NCBI RefSeq assembly: GCF_020911925.1
Contig: NZ_CP087134.1
Location: forward strand, 1,488,001 to 1,552,000
Direction: 5' to 3'
DNA length: 64,000 nucleotides
Source: Flavobacterium cupriresistens
GTDB lineage: Bacteria > Bacteroidota > Bacteroidia > Flavobacteriales > Flavobacteriaceae
The notes beneath the pieces were generated by a model, which saw only the letters and a program-made list of their open reading frames with translations, did no database searches and was not told the DNA's origin. Below, one piece after another: positions 49,023-57,393 of the stretch (its first letter is position 1; every line of letters begins with the position of its first letter). Both the position numbers and the translations under genes were made by a program.

Positions 49023-50247
49023 AAAAATTATAATAAGTACTTGTTTACTTATATCGTTCGTTTCATTTGCACAGCAAGGTACTTCATCGCCTTATTCTTT
49101 TTACGGAATTGGTGATGCAAGATTCAAAGGAACTCTTGAATACAGGTCTATGGGGGGAGTTGCAGTAGAGCAGGATTCGATACATTTGAATATTGAAAAT
49201 CCCGCAAGTTATGCCAGTTTGGGGCAAACCACTTTTAGTGTTGGAGGTACTTTTGGAACAACTAAAATAAAAACGGATAAAGAGACTTCAAAAGCACAAA
49301 GATCAACTTTTGATTATTTGGCTTTAGGTATTCCGATGGGTAAGTTTGGTGCTGCTATTGGTTTGGTTCCTTTAACTTCCGTTGGGTATAGAATTTCAAA
49401 TGACAAAACCACTATTCCGGATGCAATAAGCAGTCAGTTAGAAGGAAAGGGTGGAGTTAATAAAGTGTTTTTCGGACTTGGTTATAAAATTACACCTAAA
49501 TGGAATATTGGTGCTGATGTACAATATAATTTTGGTAAAATCACGACTACAAGCGTAGAGATGAAAACAGATGTTCAAAATGCTACCAGAGAAACAAATA
49601 CTTCTGAGTTATCAGGGGTGAACTTTAATATTGGTACAATGTATCAGACGAAGATCGATAAAAAATTGAACTTGTATACGAGTTTGAGTTATACCTTCTC
49701 GGGTAATTTAAATTCAGACAATGGCAGAATTACTGAAGTTGACGGAGATCCGAACACGTTTACCTATCCTGAAAATTCGGTTAAGTTAAAGATTCCTGGT
49801 AAATTTACATTTGGTGCAGGTATTGGAGAAGCGAGAAAATGGTTAGTAGGTACTACAATGGCTTTTCAAGGCGATGCAGGTTCACTTGCTAATTATTACA
49901 ATACAGCTAGTAATGTGCGTTACGAAAAATCTTCAAAATATGCTGTTGGGGGTTATTACATTCCTAACTATACTTCTTTCTCAAGTTACTTAAGCAGAGT
50001 TACCTATAGAGCGGGTCTTAAATATGAAAAAGTAGGTTTGATTATCAATAATGAATCAATTAATGATGTTGGTATGACATTGGGTGCCGGTTTTCCAATT
50101 ACAGGGACTTTTTCAAATGTAAATTTTGGAATTGAATTTGGTAAAAAGGGAACTACTTCATCAGGTTTAGTTAAAGAAAATTACATGAATTTTAGCATGA
50201 GTTTCTCTTTTAACGATAGATGGTTTGTGAAAAGCAGATTCAACTAA
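49015..50247 (+). CDS. Outer-membrane beta-barrel protein, FadL/porin-like
   Basis: 410 residues with a signal peptide (cleavage near SFAQQ), then alternating short amphipathic strands and glycine-rich turns (SPYSFYGIGDARFKGTLEYRSMGGVAV, NIENPASYASLGQTTFSVGGTFG), ending in a strand-like MSFSFNDRWFVKSRFN. The SPYSxxGxGD opening is common in Flavobacterium outer-membrane proteins near lptC. No functional motif is identifiable; it is probably a transport or assembly porin. It overlaps coaX by eight bases and is followed 50 bases later by lptC. Confidence 0.75.
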   Translation: MIKKIIISTCLLISFVSFAQQGTSSPYSFYGIGDARFKGTLEYRSMGGVAVEQDSIHLNIENPASYASLGQTTFSVGGTFGTTKIKTDKETSKAQRSTFDYLALGIPMGKFGAAIGLVPLTSVGYRISNDKTTIPDAISSQLEGKGGVNKVFFGLGYKITPKWNIGADVQYNFGKITTTSVEMKTDVQNATRETNTSELSGVNFNIGTMYQTKIDKKLNLYTSLSYTFSGNLNSDNGRITEVDGDPNTFTYPENSVKLKIPGKFTFGAGIGEARKWLVGTTMAFQGDAGSLANYYNTASNVRYEKSSKYAVGGYYIPNYTSFSSYLSRVTYRAGLKYEKVGLIINNESINDVGMTLGAGFPITGTFSNVNFGIEFGKKGTTSSGLVKENYMNFSMSFSFNDRWFVKSRFN

Positions 50248-50297
50248 ACATAACTTTATGTTTTTTTAAGCTCAGTACAATTTACTACATTTGGCAA

Positions 50298-50849
50298 ATG
50301 AATTTACCAAAGAAATATATACTAACAATTGTCACAGTTCTTGCTGTGACAATGTTTTTTGGATGCGAAAGTAATTTTAAAGAAGTTCAGAAAAGTAACT
50401 TTTCAGAGTTTGTTCCCGGCAGTGATGCCGATACCGTAAATATAAAATATACGGATTCAGGACGTATAACCGGAGTTTTGGTTAGTTCTAAAATGTTGGA
50501 TTATTCGAATCTCGATTTTCCGTTTACAGAGTTTCCAAAGGGAATTGATGTTACTTTATATGATAAAAATCTAAAACGTACCTTTATAAGATCAAATTAC
50601 GCTATTTCCTATAAGCCAACCGGAATTATTGATTTGCAGGGAAAAGTGAAAATCACATCAGAAACCGGTCAGATGCTGGAGACAGAGCAGTTGTATTTTG
50701 ATCAGAAGAACGAATGGTTTTATACCGAAAGAAAATTTAAGCTTACAGATGCAAAAGGGGTTTCTTACGGACAGGGAATTGATTTTAGTAAGGATTTTAA
50801 AGTGATAAATTCACAACGAATAACAGGCGAATTAGAAGCCGAAGAATAA
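50298..50849 (+). CDS. lptC: LptC-like lipopolysaccharide export protein
   Basis: 183 residues with an N-terminal hydrophobic lipoprotein-like signal (AVTMFFGCES) and the LptC periplasmic beta-jellyroll (VNIKYTDSGRITGVLVS, FPKGIDVTLYDK, GKVKITSETGQMLETEQLYFDQKNEWFYTE, GVSYGQGIDFSKDF). It passes LPS from the inner-membrane Lpt complex to LptA. I chose the ATG at 50298: the longer frame begins inside the preceding gene and the 26 extra residues are not family-like. Followed 8 bases later by a small membrane protein gene. Confidence 0.87.
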   Translation: MNLPKKYILTIVTVLAVTMFFGCESNFKEVQKSNFSEFVPGSDADTVNIKYTDSGRITGVLVSSKMLDYSNLDFPFTEFPKGIDVTLYDKNLKRTFIRSNYAISYKPTGIIDLQGKVKITSETGQMLETEQLYFDQKNEWFYTERKFKLTDAKGVSYGQGIDFSKDFKVINSQRITGELEAEE

Positions 50850-50857
50850 ATTATATT

Positions 50858-51052
50858 ATGGGTTATTTAAAATACACACAATACGTTTACATATTATTTG
50901 CAGTTTTCTTTATTTATGATGGCGTTATAAAGCTAAACGAAGGAATTGAAGGCTCTACGATGAGTTTTATAATTGCCGGTTTAGCTGTTTTTATGTTTTT
51001 CTTCAGGAGAAAATTTGCCAGGAAATTTGACGATCGTAACAAAAAACAATAA
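50858..51052 (+). CDS. Small two-helix membrane protein
   Basis: 64 residues: two hydrophobic helices (about 8-26 and 35-50) and a strongly basic tail (RRKFARKFDDRNKKQ) that should stay in the cytosol. It sits 8 bases after lptC and 3 bases before the CNNM-type gene, so it is a real, tightly packed member of this unit. Function unknown. Confidence 0.75.
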   Translation: MGYLKYTQYVYILFAVFFIYDGVIKLNEGIEGSTMSFIIAGLAVFMFFFRRKFARKFDDRNKKQ

Positions 51053-51055
51053 AAA

Positions 51056-52315
51056 ATGGAGATTGGTATTATAATACTATGTTTAATACTGTCAGCCTTT
51101 TTTTCAGGAATGGAAATTGCTTTTATTTCCTCGAATAAAATTTATCTTGAAATAGAAAAAAAACAGGATAATTTTCTCTCTCAAATTCTTACCAAACTTA
51201 CCGGTAATCCCTCTAAATTTATTGCTGCAATGCTCATTGGTAACAATGTGGCGCTGGTAGTTTATGGTTTTTTTATGGGTGATCTGATCTTGATGCAGCT
51301 AACTCAATTGGGTTATCGGTTCTCTGAGGTTGCTGGTTTGTTGATTCAGACCGTAATTTCTACTTTTATAGTTTTGATTACAGCTGAGTTTCTTCCTAAG
51401 GTTTTCTTTCAGATTTATGCCAATTCCTTAATTAAATTTTTTGCAATTCCGGCCTATCTGTTTTATAGACTATTTTACTATATTTCGACTTTCTTTATCT
51501 GGATTTCAGATTTTGTTTTAAAGAAATTTTTTAAAACAGAGGGAGATCAGGTACAGTTGTATTTTAGTAAAGTAGAGCTCGGAAATTATATTAACGAACA
51601 AATGAGTTCTGTTGAGGATAATGAAGAAGTCGATTCGGAAATTCAGATTTTTCAAAATGCTTTAGAATTTTCGGGTGTAAAAGCGCGCGATATTATGACA
51701 CCACGTACAGAAATTGTTGCGGTGGATTTATTTGACAGTGTTGAAGAACTTAAAGAAGTATTTATAGAAACCGGATATTCTAAAATTGTAGTGAGTCAAA
51801 ACTCATTAGATGATATCGTGGGTTATGTGCATTCTTTTGATTTGTTTAAGAAGCCAAAAACAATCAAATCTGTTTTGATGACAGTAGAGTTTGTTCCGGA
51901 AACTATTTCGATAAAAGACGCGTTAAATCTGTTGATCAAAAAAAGAAAGAATGTCGCGGTTGTTTTAGATGAACATGGAGGAACAGCAGGGATAATTACC
52001 ATAGAAGATATTGTAGAAGAACTTTTTGGTGAGATCGAAGACGAGCATGATCTGGATGAGGAATTGATAGAGCAGGAGTTGAGCCAGGGTAAGTATTTGT
52101 TTTCAACTCGTTTAGATGTAGAGTATTTGAATGAAACCTACAAATTGGGTATTCCCGAAGAAGATTCATACGGTACTTTAGGAGGTTTTATAGTAAATTC
52201 AACAAAAGAAATTCCTCAAAAAGGGGAAGAAATAGTGATTGATAACTATCATTTCGTGATAGAAGAGGCAACAAATAAGAAAATCGAATTAGTAAAAATG
52301 ACTATAAAAGAGTGA
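51056..52315 (+). CDS. Hemolysin/CNNM-type membrane protein with CBS pair
   Basis: 419 residues: DUF21 (CNNM) membrane domain to about residue 180 (LSAFFSGMEIAFISSNK, LIGNNVALVVYGFFMG, ITAEFLPKVFFQIYAN), two CBS domains (about 205-325, ARDIMTPRTEIVAVD ... NVAVVLDEHGGTAGIITIEDIVEELFGEIEDEHD) and a C-terminal CorC/HlyC domain (LGIPEEDSYGTLGGFIV). Proteins of this build are magnesium/cobalt efflux or related transporters; the hemolysin label is historical. It is the end of the coaX-lptC unit. Confidence 0.92.
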   Translation: MEIGIIILCLILSAFFSGMEIAFISSNKIYLEIEKKQDNFLSQILTKLTGNPSKFIAAMLIGNNVALVVYGFFMGDLILMQLTQLGYRFSEVAGLLIQTVISTFIVLITAEFLPKVFFQIYANSLIKFFAIPAYLFYRLFYYISTFFIWISDFVLKKFFKTEGDQVQLYFSKVELGNYINEQMSSVEDNEEVDSEIQIFQNALEFSGVKARDIMTPRTEIVAVDLFDSVEELKEVFIETGYSKIVVSQNSLDDIVGYVHSFDLFKKPKTIKSVLMTVEFVPETISIKDALNLLIKKRKNVAVVLDEHGGTAGIITIEDIVEELFGEIEDEHDLDEELIEQELSQGKYLFSTRLDVEYLNETYKLGIPEEDSYGTLGGFIVNSTKEIPQKGEEIVIDNYHFVIEEATNKKIELVKMTIKE

Positions 52316-52363
52316 TTTTTTTAGTAATTGAAAAAAAATGTGTAAAATAAAACCCTAGTTGTA

Positions 52364-52392
52364 TTGTTATTAACTAGATAATTGTATTTTCG
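52364..52392 (+). promoter_or_regulatory. Promoter of the foldase gene
   Basis: TTG at 52364-52366 and TATTTTCG at 52385-52392, spaced by 18 bases, 31 bases before the chosen start codon. One base differs from TAnnTTTG. Confidence 0.6.
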
Positions 52393-52423
52393 CAAACTGA
52401 ATATAAAATTAACGATAATAAAA

Positions 52424-54523
52424 ATGGCAGTTTTAGCAAAAATTAGACAGCGTTCCGCTTTATTAATAGGAGTTATTGCACTTGCATTATTTGCATTTAT
52501 AATACAAGATCTATTCACCAGAGGGACTTTCGGTCAAAGTTCGAAAGATGTAGGAAGTATCGATGGAAAAGACATTTCATTTGAAGACTTTAGAGTTAAA
52601 GTTAGTAATGTTGAAAAAAGTGGTCAGGGAATTTCTTCTACCGAAGCTGCTAACAGAGTTTGGGACCAAGAGGTTTCAATCGCATTATTATCAACTCAGT
52701 TTGAAAAATTAGGATTGAGAGTAGGTGAAAAACACTTAATTGAAGTTCTGAAAGCTGATCCGAATATTGGTAAAAACCCAATGTTCTTAAATGCAGCTGG
52801 TATGTTTGATATCGTTAAATTCAAAGAGTACTTTAAATCAAATCCTGAAGCAAAACAATATATTGCAGATAAAGAGAAAGATGCTACATTAAATGCAAAA
52901 TTTCAAATCTACAATACATTAGTAAAATCAGGACTTTACACAACTGCTAGTGAAGGAAAGTTGAAATACGAAATGGAAGCGAACAAAGTAAATTTTGCTT
53001 ATGTTGCCGGATTGTATTCTTCTATTAAAGATAGTGAAGTGAAAATTTCTGATTCAGAAATTGTGGACTACATGAAGAAAAACGAGAAAAAATTCAAAGC
53101 GGATGATACTCGTGAAATTCAATATGTTTTAGTTGAAGATAAAGCTTCAAAAGAAGACGAAGCTGAAATTAAAGCTAAGATTACTGCGTTGTTATCAGGA
53201 AGTGTTGTTTACAATGCAAAAACAGGTAAAAACGATACTTTGCCAGGTTTCAGAAATGCAACTAACATTGCTGAATTTGTAAATTCAAATTCTGATGTTC
53301 CTTACGATTCTACTTATGTTGCTAAAAATAACTTGCCTGCAGTTGATGCAGATAAATTGTTTTCTTTAGCTCCGGGTCAAATCTACGGACCTTACGTTTT
53401 TGGTAAATACTACTGTATTTCTAAATCTCTTGGATTTAAAGCAGGAGTTAATGCAAAAGCAAGCCATATTTTAATTGGATATACAGGTTCTCAAACGCCA
53501 AATACAAAAGAGAAAAGAACGAAAGAAGAAGCAAAAGCTAAAGCTGAAGAAATTCTAGCTCAGGTTCAGGCTAATCCGGATAGTTTCATGATGTTGGCTT
53601 TTACAAGTTCTGATGATTCATCTGCACAACAAGGTGGTGATTTAGGATATTTTGGTCCAAACCAAATGGTAAAACCTTTCAATGATTTTGTATTCAGTAA
53701 CGGAATTGGAAAAGTTGGTTTAGTAGAAACTCCTTTTGGATTTCATATTATCAAAATCACAGACAAACAAGACGGAATTCGTTTAGCTACAATAGCTCAA
53801 AAAATCGAACCATCTGAGGTAACTTCTGATAAAGTATTTACTTTGGCAACTAAATTTGAAATGGATGCTGCTAAGAATGATTTTAATGCAACAGCAAAAG
53901 AATTAGGATTAAAAGTAGCTCCTCCTGTAACTGCAAAAGCAATGGACGAAGCATTTGGTTCATTAGGAAATCAACGTAACATTATAAGATGGGCATTTGA
54001 TAAAGAAACAGATAAAAATGATGTTAAGCGTTTTGAAATCGCTAATATTGGTCACGTAATTGCTCAATATAAAAGCGAAAACAAATCAGGTTTGGTATCT
54101 GTAGTTGCTGCAAGACCTTATGTAGAGCCAATCTTGAAAAACAAGAAAAAAGCAGAAATGCTAAAAGCTAAAATGACAGGATCTAGTCTTGAAGCAGTTG
54201 CTAAAAGTGCTGGTGTTGCTGTTCAACAAGCTGCTAATGTAACTATGGATAATCCAGTTTTACCTGGTGGAGTTGGACAAGAGCCAAAAGTTGTTGGTAA
54301 TGCATTTGCTTTAGCTGCAAATAAAATTTCTGCTCCAATTGAAGGAAATACAGGAGTTTATGTAGTGAAGAATGTTAGTACTGTAAAAGCTCCGGCGATT
54401 GCAAGTCATGCTCCTTACATCGAAAAGGTAAAAGCACAAAGCGCATCTGATGCAAGCAGAATTTTACCAGCGTTAAAAAACAATGCTAAAATCGAAGACA
54501 ACAGATTACAGTTTAACTACTAG
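52424..54523 (+). CDS. PpiD/SurA-type peptidyl-prolyl isomerase
   Basis: 699 residues. One N-terminal membrane helix (IRQRSALLIGVIALALFAFII) anchors a large periplasmic part: a SurA-N-like chaperone region (to about 330), a PpiC parvulin domain (about 345-448, KASHILIGYTG ... DLGYFGPNQMVKPFNDFVF ... VETPFGFHIIKI), and a second C-terminal helical/parvulin-like region. This is the PpiD layout: a folding factor for proteins leaving the Sec channel. The start at 52424 gives the usual KIR-x-membrane-helix beginning; a promoter precedes it. A strong terminator follows. Confidence 0.92.
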   Translation: MAVLAKIRQRSALLIGVIALALFAFIIQDLFTRGTFGQSSKDVGSIDGKDISFEDFRVKVSNVEKSGQGISSTEAANRVWDQEVSIALLSTQFEKLGLRVGEKHLIEVLKADPNIGKNPMFLNAAGMFDIVKFKEYFKSNPEAKQYIADKEKDATLNAKFQIYNTLVKSGLYTTASEGKLKYEMEANKVNFAYVAGLYSSIKDSEVKISDSEIVDYMKKNEKKFKADDTREIQYVLVEDKASKEDEAEIKAKITALLSGSVVYNAKTGKNDTLPGFRNATNIAEFVNSNSDVPYDSTYVAKNNLPAVDADKLFSLAPGQIYGPYVFGKYYCISKSLGFKAGVNAKASHILIGYTGSQTPNTKEKRTKEEAKAKAEEILAQVQANPDSFMMLAFTSSDDSSAQQGGDLGYFGPNQMVKPFNDFVFSNGIGKVGLVETPFGFHIIKITDKQDGIRLATIAQKIEPSEVTSDKVFTLATKFEMDAAKNDFNATAKELGLKVAPPVTAKAMDEAFGSLGNQRNIIRWAFDKETDKNDVKRFEIANIGHVIAQYKSENKSGLVSVVAARPYVEPILKNKKKAEMLKAKMTGSSLEAVAKSAGVAVQQAANVTMDNPVLPGGVGQEPKVVGNAFALAANKISAPIEGNTGVYVVKNVSTVKAPAIASHAPYIEKVKAQSASDASRILPALKNNAKIEDNRLQFNY

Positions 54524-54540
54524 GTCTATCAAAATAATTA

Positions 54541-54581
54541 AAAAAGCCATCTCTGCTAAAATTAGAGATGGCTTTTTTTTT
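54541..54581 (+). terminator. Intrinsic terminator after the foldase gene
   Basis: Ten-base perfect stem agccatctct / agagatggct (54545-54554 and 54564-54573), nine-base loop, AAAAA before and about nine T after, starting 18 bases past the stop codon. Confidence 0.9.
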
Positions 54582-54885
54582 GCTTATTGTTTTCCTTAGT
54601 TGTGAGGACAGAATTGCAAGAAATAAGGATTGATGCTTCGCTAATGCAACTGGTTACACTTCGAAGAAAAACACATTTTTTAAGTAAGAAATTACCAAGG
54701 GAGCGAAGATTTTGATATAAACTCGCTGAATCAATTAGGAAGTTACTGTAAAGAAGGTACTTCTGGATTTAACTTTTTAAAAGTGTTTGTAAATAAAAAG
54801 GAAGCAATCTCAAACAGCGAGATTGCTTCCTTTTGGTATGTTATAATCAAATGATTTTTAAATTGTTGCGTAATACTGTGTCATT
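54582..54885. other. Intergenic region between convergent genes
   Basis: About 300 bases with no reading frame of note. Apart from the terminator hairpin at 54796-54834 I see only unique AT-rich sequence. Confidence 0.5.
54796..54834 (-). terminator. Intrinsic terminator after the GYDIA kinase gene
   Basis: Perfect 16-base arms aaaaggaagcaatctc (54796-54811) and 54819-54834 with a seven-base loop. On the minus strand it lies about 50 bases after the kinase stop codon and ends in TTTT. It could also stop plus-strand transcription. Confidence 0.85.
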
Positions 54886-55800
54886 TTACAATATCATTTC
54901 CGCATAAGTAAGAATGGTTTCATATCCTTTTGAAGCAAAATACTCCTTTGGGTTTTCTTTTGAAATCACCAATACAAAATCGCCACCCCATGCACCAAGG
55001 CTTTTTACGACACCATTAAAATCAGGAAAAGCAATTTCTTTTATGGTTTCCAATTCTAAGATATTACTTAAGTGTGTTTCATGTTTTTCTAAGGCGTAAG
55101 CAAATTCGGTTAAGGTTTTTGCCTTTAAGGCCGCCTGCGTGATTTTGTTATTCTCGGTAATGCTGTTGGCTAAATTTTGATTTTTATTATTGTAGTATGC
55201 GTTTATGGCTGTTTTACTGCTTTGTTTTTTATTAAGGTAAACAAAGAATAAATTCTGAGTAAAATCCGGATTAAAAGTTACAGGCTCTACTACAGGTACA
55301 TTTTGTTCCAGACGGTAAATAATCGGAGTATTGTGTTGTGCGCAGGCAATATCGTAACCACTACCTCCAAAACTGTTTTTAAGTAGCGTAAAAGCATCTA
55401 TTTTGGTCCATTGAGCGATATTGTTCAATAAGGTAGAAGAAGTGCCTAATCCCCAGTTTTTAGGAAATGTAAGCTGCGTTGTAATATGGTAACCCTGAGC
55501 TTGATTAATAAAGTCAGGATTTAAGAGATAAGCCTCATGCAAAATCGTAATTAAGGTCGTTTTTACAGTCTCAATTTGTGCAATTGGATTGTTTATAATA
55601 TCTGAAAAAGAGATACAATCTTCAAACCAAATCTGATGGTCAAAATCGTAACTTTTCCATTTAATTTCCTTGTTTGTTCCATCTTCTACGACTAAATTTT
55701 GTTCAAATTTTGTTGGCAGCGCAAAAGCTTTGGCACCATCCAAAACCAGATATTCACCCGTAATTAAGAGTTTGCCGTTACTGTAAAAGGTTGTTTTCAT
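54886..55800 (-). CDS. GYDIA-family GHMP kinase
   Basis: 304 residues with the GHMP fold: KLLITGEYLVLDGAKAFALPT, the phosphate loop NWGLGTSSTLLNNIAQW, the name-giving FGGSGYDIACAQHNTPIIY, and SLGAWGGDFVLVIS near the C-terminus. The family is known from Bacteroidota, beside HMG-CoA reductase, as here (94 bases downstream of it, same strand). A role in the mevalonate pathway is likely from context; phosphomevalonate kinase is an attractive guess because no other gene in the window is an obvious candidate, but the activity is not shown by sequence. Confidence 0.87.
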   Translation of the reverse strand: MKTTFYSNGKLLITGEYLVLDGAKAFALPTKFEQNLVVEDGTNKEIKWKSYDFDHQIWFEDCISFSDIINNPIAQIETVKTTLITILHEAYLLNPDFINQAQGYHITTQLTFPKNWGLGTSSTLLNNIAQWTKIDAFTLLKNSFGGSGYDIACAQHNTPIIYRLEQNVPVVEPVTFNPDFTQNLFFVYLNKKQSSKTAINAYYNNKNQNLANSITENNKITQAALKAKTLTEFAYALEKHETHLSNILELETIKEIAFPDFNGVVKSLGAWGGDFVLVISKENPKEYFASKGYETILTYAEMIL

Positions 55801-55894
55801 TCTGTCTCTTTTGACTCCGGTACAATGTTTTTTTTATATTCCTCAAAAAATTTGAGGAGTATAAAAGGACAACAAACACGAGAGTAACTTCTGA

Positions 55895-57208
55895 TTATTT
55901 TCGTAAATTTTCTATAAATTCAACCACAGCACTGTGAGAAATTGCATTGGTCTTAAAGTGCGTTTTAATCAAATGACGCTCTTCTTCGGTGGCTTCAAAT
56001 TGGTTGATAATATTATTTAGGTGCATTTTCATATGGCCTGCCTGAATTCCGTTTGTTGTTAGCGAGCGTAATGCGGCAAAATTTTGTGCCAGACCTGCAA
56101 CGGCGACTACTTCCATTAGTTCTCTTGCAGAAGGTTTTTGAAGCACCTCTAAACACAATTTTACTAAAGGATGTAAGGAGGTTAGTCCGCCAACAGTGCC
56201 CAGTGCAAGTGGAATTTCAAGCCAAAAAGTAAATATTCCATTTTCGATTTTGGCATGTGATAAACTCGAATACTGACCATTTCTGGAGGCATAAGCATGA
56301 ATGCCGGCTTCTACTGCTCTAAAGTCATTTCCTGTCGCCAGAATTACCGCATCAACACCATTCATAATACCTTTATTATGGGTTACGGCTCTAAATGGCT
56401 CCACTTCTGCAATTTGAACAGCTTGTACAAAACGTTCTGCAAATTCCTGCGGATTTGAAATGTGTTTCTCAGTTAAGTCTTCAACCGGGCAAGAAACCTC
56501 GGCTCTGACAACACAGTTTGGTACATAATTAGATAAAATACTCATGACAACCTGAAGAGTTTCATTTTCGGCAAATAAATCAGAATTTTGAGCTTCTTCT
56601 TTTAAAGTTGTCGCAAATTGTTCCAGACAAGAATTAATGAAATTGGCTCCCATACTGTCTTTGGTTTCAAAAGTAGCATGCAGTTGGAAATAATTGTCAA
56701 GTAAATTTCTTTTGTCTCTTAATTGAATATCGAGAATTCCTCCTCCGCGCTGTTGCATATTTTTGGTAATGCTTTGCGTGTCTGAGAAAAATTTAGGTTT
56801 GATTTGATCGAAGAACAACTGTAATTTTTCAGCATCTCCGTTGAATGTAAAATGAACCTGTCCAATTTTTTCAGTATTCATTACGGTTGCCTTAAATCCA
56901 CCACGTGTGGCCCAGAATTTGGCAGCTTTTGAAGCAGCGGCTACCACAGAACTTTCTTCAATAGCCATTGGGATTGTTTTGTACGTCCCGTTGATTAAAA
57001 AGTTAGGAGCAACTCCAAGCGGAATATATAAATTAGTGATGGTGTTTTCTATGAATTCATCGTGCAGTTGTTGGAGCTTGTGGTCTGAATTCCAGTAATT
57101 TCTTATTATTTTAAGAGCCTCGTCGGGAGTCGAAAAATAGGTGTTTGCAATCCAGTTTATTTTTTCATTTTTGGATAATTTTGAAAATCCGGCAACGGCG
57201 TTGTTCAT
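55895..57208 (-). CDS. mvaA: Hydroxymethylglutaryl-CoA reductase, class II
   Basis: 437 residues; reduces HMG-CoA to mevalonate with NAD(P)H. Class II features: FSKLSKNEKINWIAN at the start, IPMAIEESSVVAAASKAAKFW with the catalytic Glu, NKGIMNGVDAVILATGNDFRAVEAG in the cofactor/active-site region, IPLALGTVGGLTSLHPLV, and GHMKMHLNNI containing the C-terminal catalytic His. No membrane anchor. It has a clear promoter and is followed by the GYDIA kinase, so these form an operon separate from mvaD and the mevalonate kinase-like gene 50 kb away. Confidence 0.93.
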   Translation of the reverse strand: MNNAVAGFSKLSKNEKINWIANTYFSTPDEALKIIRNYWNSDHKLQQLHDEFIENTITNLYIPLGVAPNFLINGTYKTIPMAIEESSVVAAASKAAKFWATRGGFKATVMNTEKIGQVHFTFNGDAEKLQLFFDQIKPKFFSDTQSITKNMQQRGGGILDIQLRDKRNLLDNYFQLHATFETKDSMGANFINSCLEQFATTLKEEAQNSDLFAENETLQVVMSILSNYVPNCVVRAEVSCPVEDLTEKHISNPQEFAERFVQAVQIAEVEPFRAVTHNKGIMNGVDAVILATGNDFRAVEAGIHAYASRNGQYSSLSHAKIENGIFTFWLEIPLALGTVGGLTSLHPLVKLCLEVLQKPSARELMEVVAVAGLAQNFAALRSLTTNGIQAGHMKMHLNNIINQFEATEEERHLIKTHFKTNAISHSAVVEFIENLRK

Positions 57209-57237
57209 TCTCAGTAGATTAAATAGTAATATTGCGG

Positions 57238-57269
57238 CAAATATACCAATTTAAGAGGTTTGTTTGCAA
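57238..57269 (-). promoter_or_regulatory. Promoter of the HMG-CoA reductase gene
   Basis: On the minus strand, TTG (57267-57269) and TATATTTG (57238-57245) are spaced by 21 bases, 29 bases before the start codon. Confidence 0.72.
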
Positions 57270-57393
57270 TCTATAAATGAAAATCCGAAAGTACGCAATC
57301 GTTATTTTTTTTAACATTTAACACTTATAATGGGCATTATGTTTATTTTTTTTACTAAAATTGGGCTCTTTTTTATATTTTAAAATAATACGA

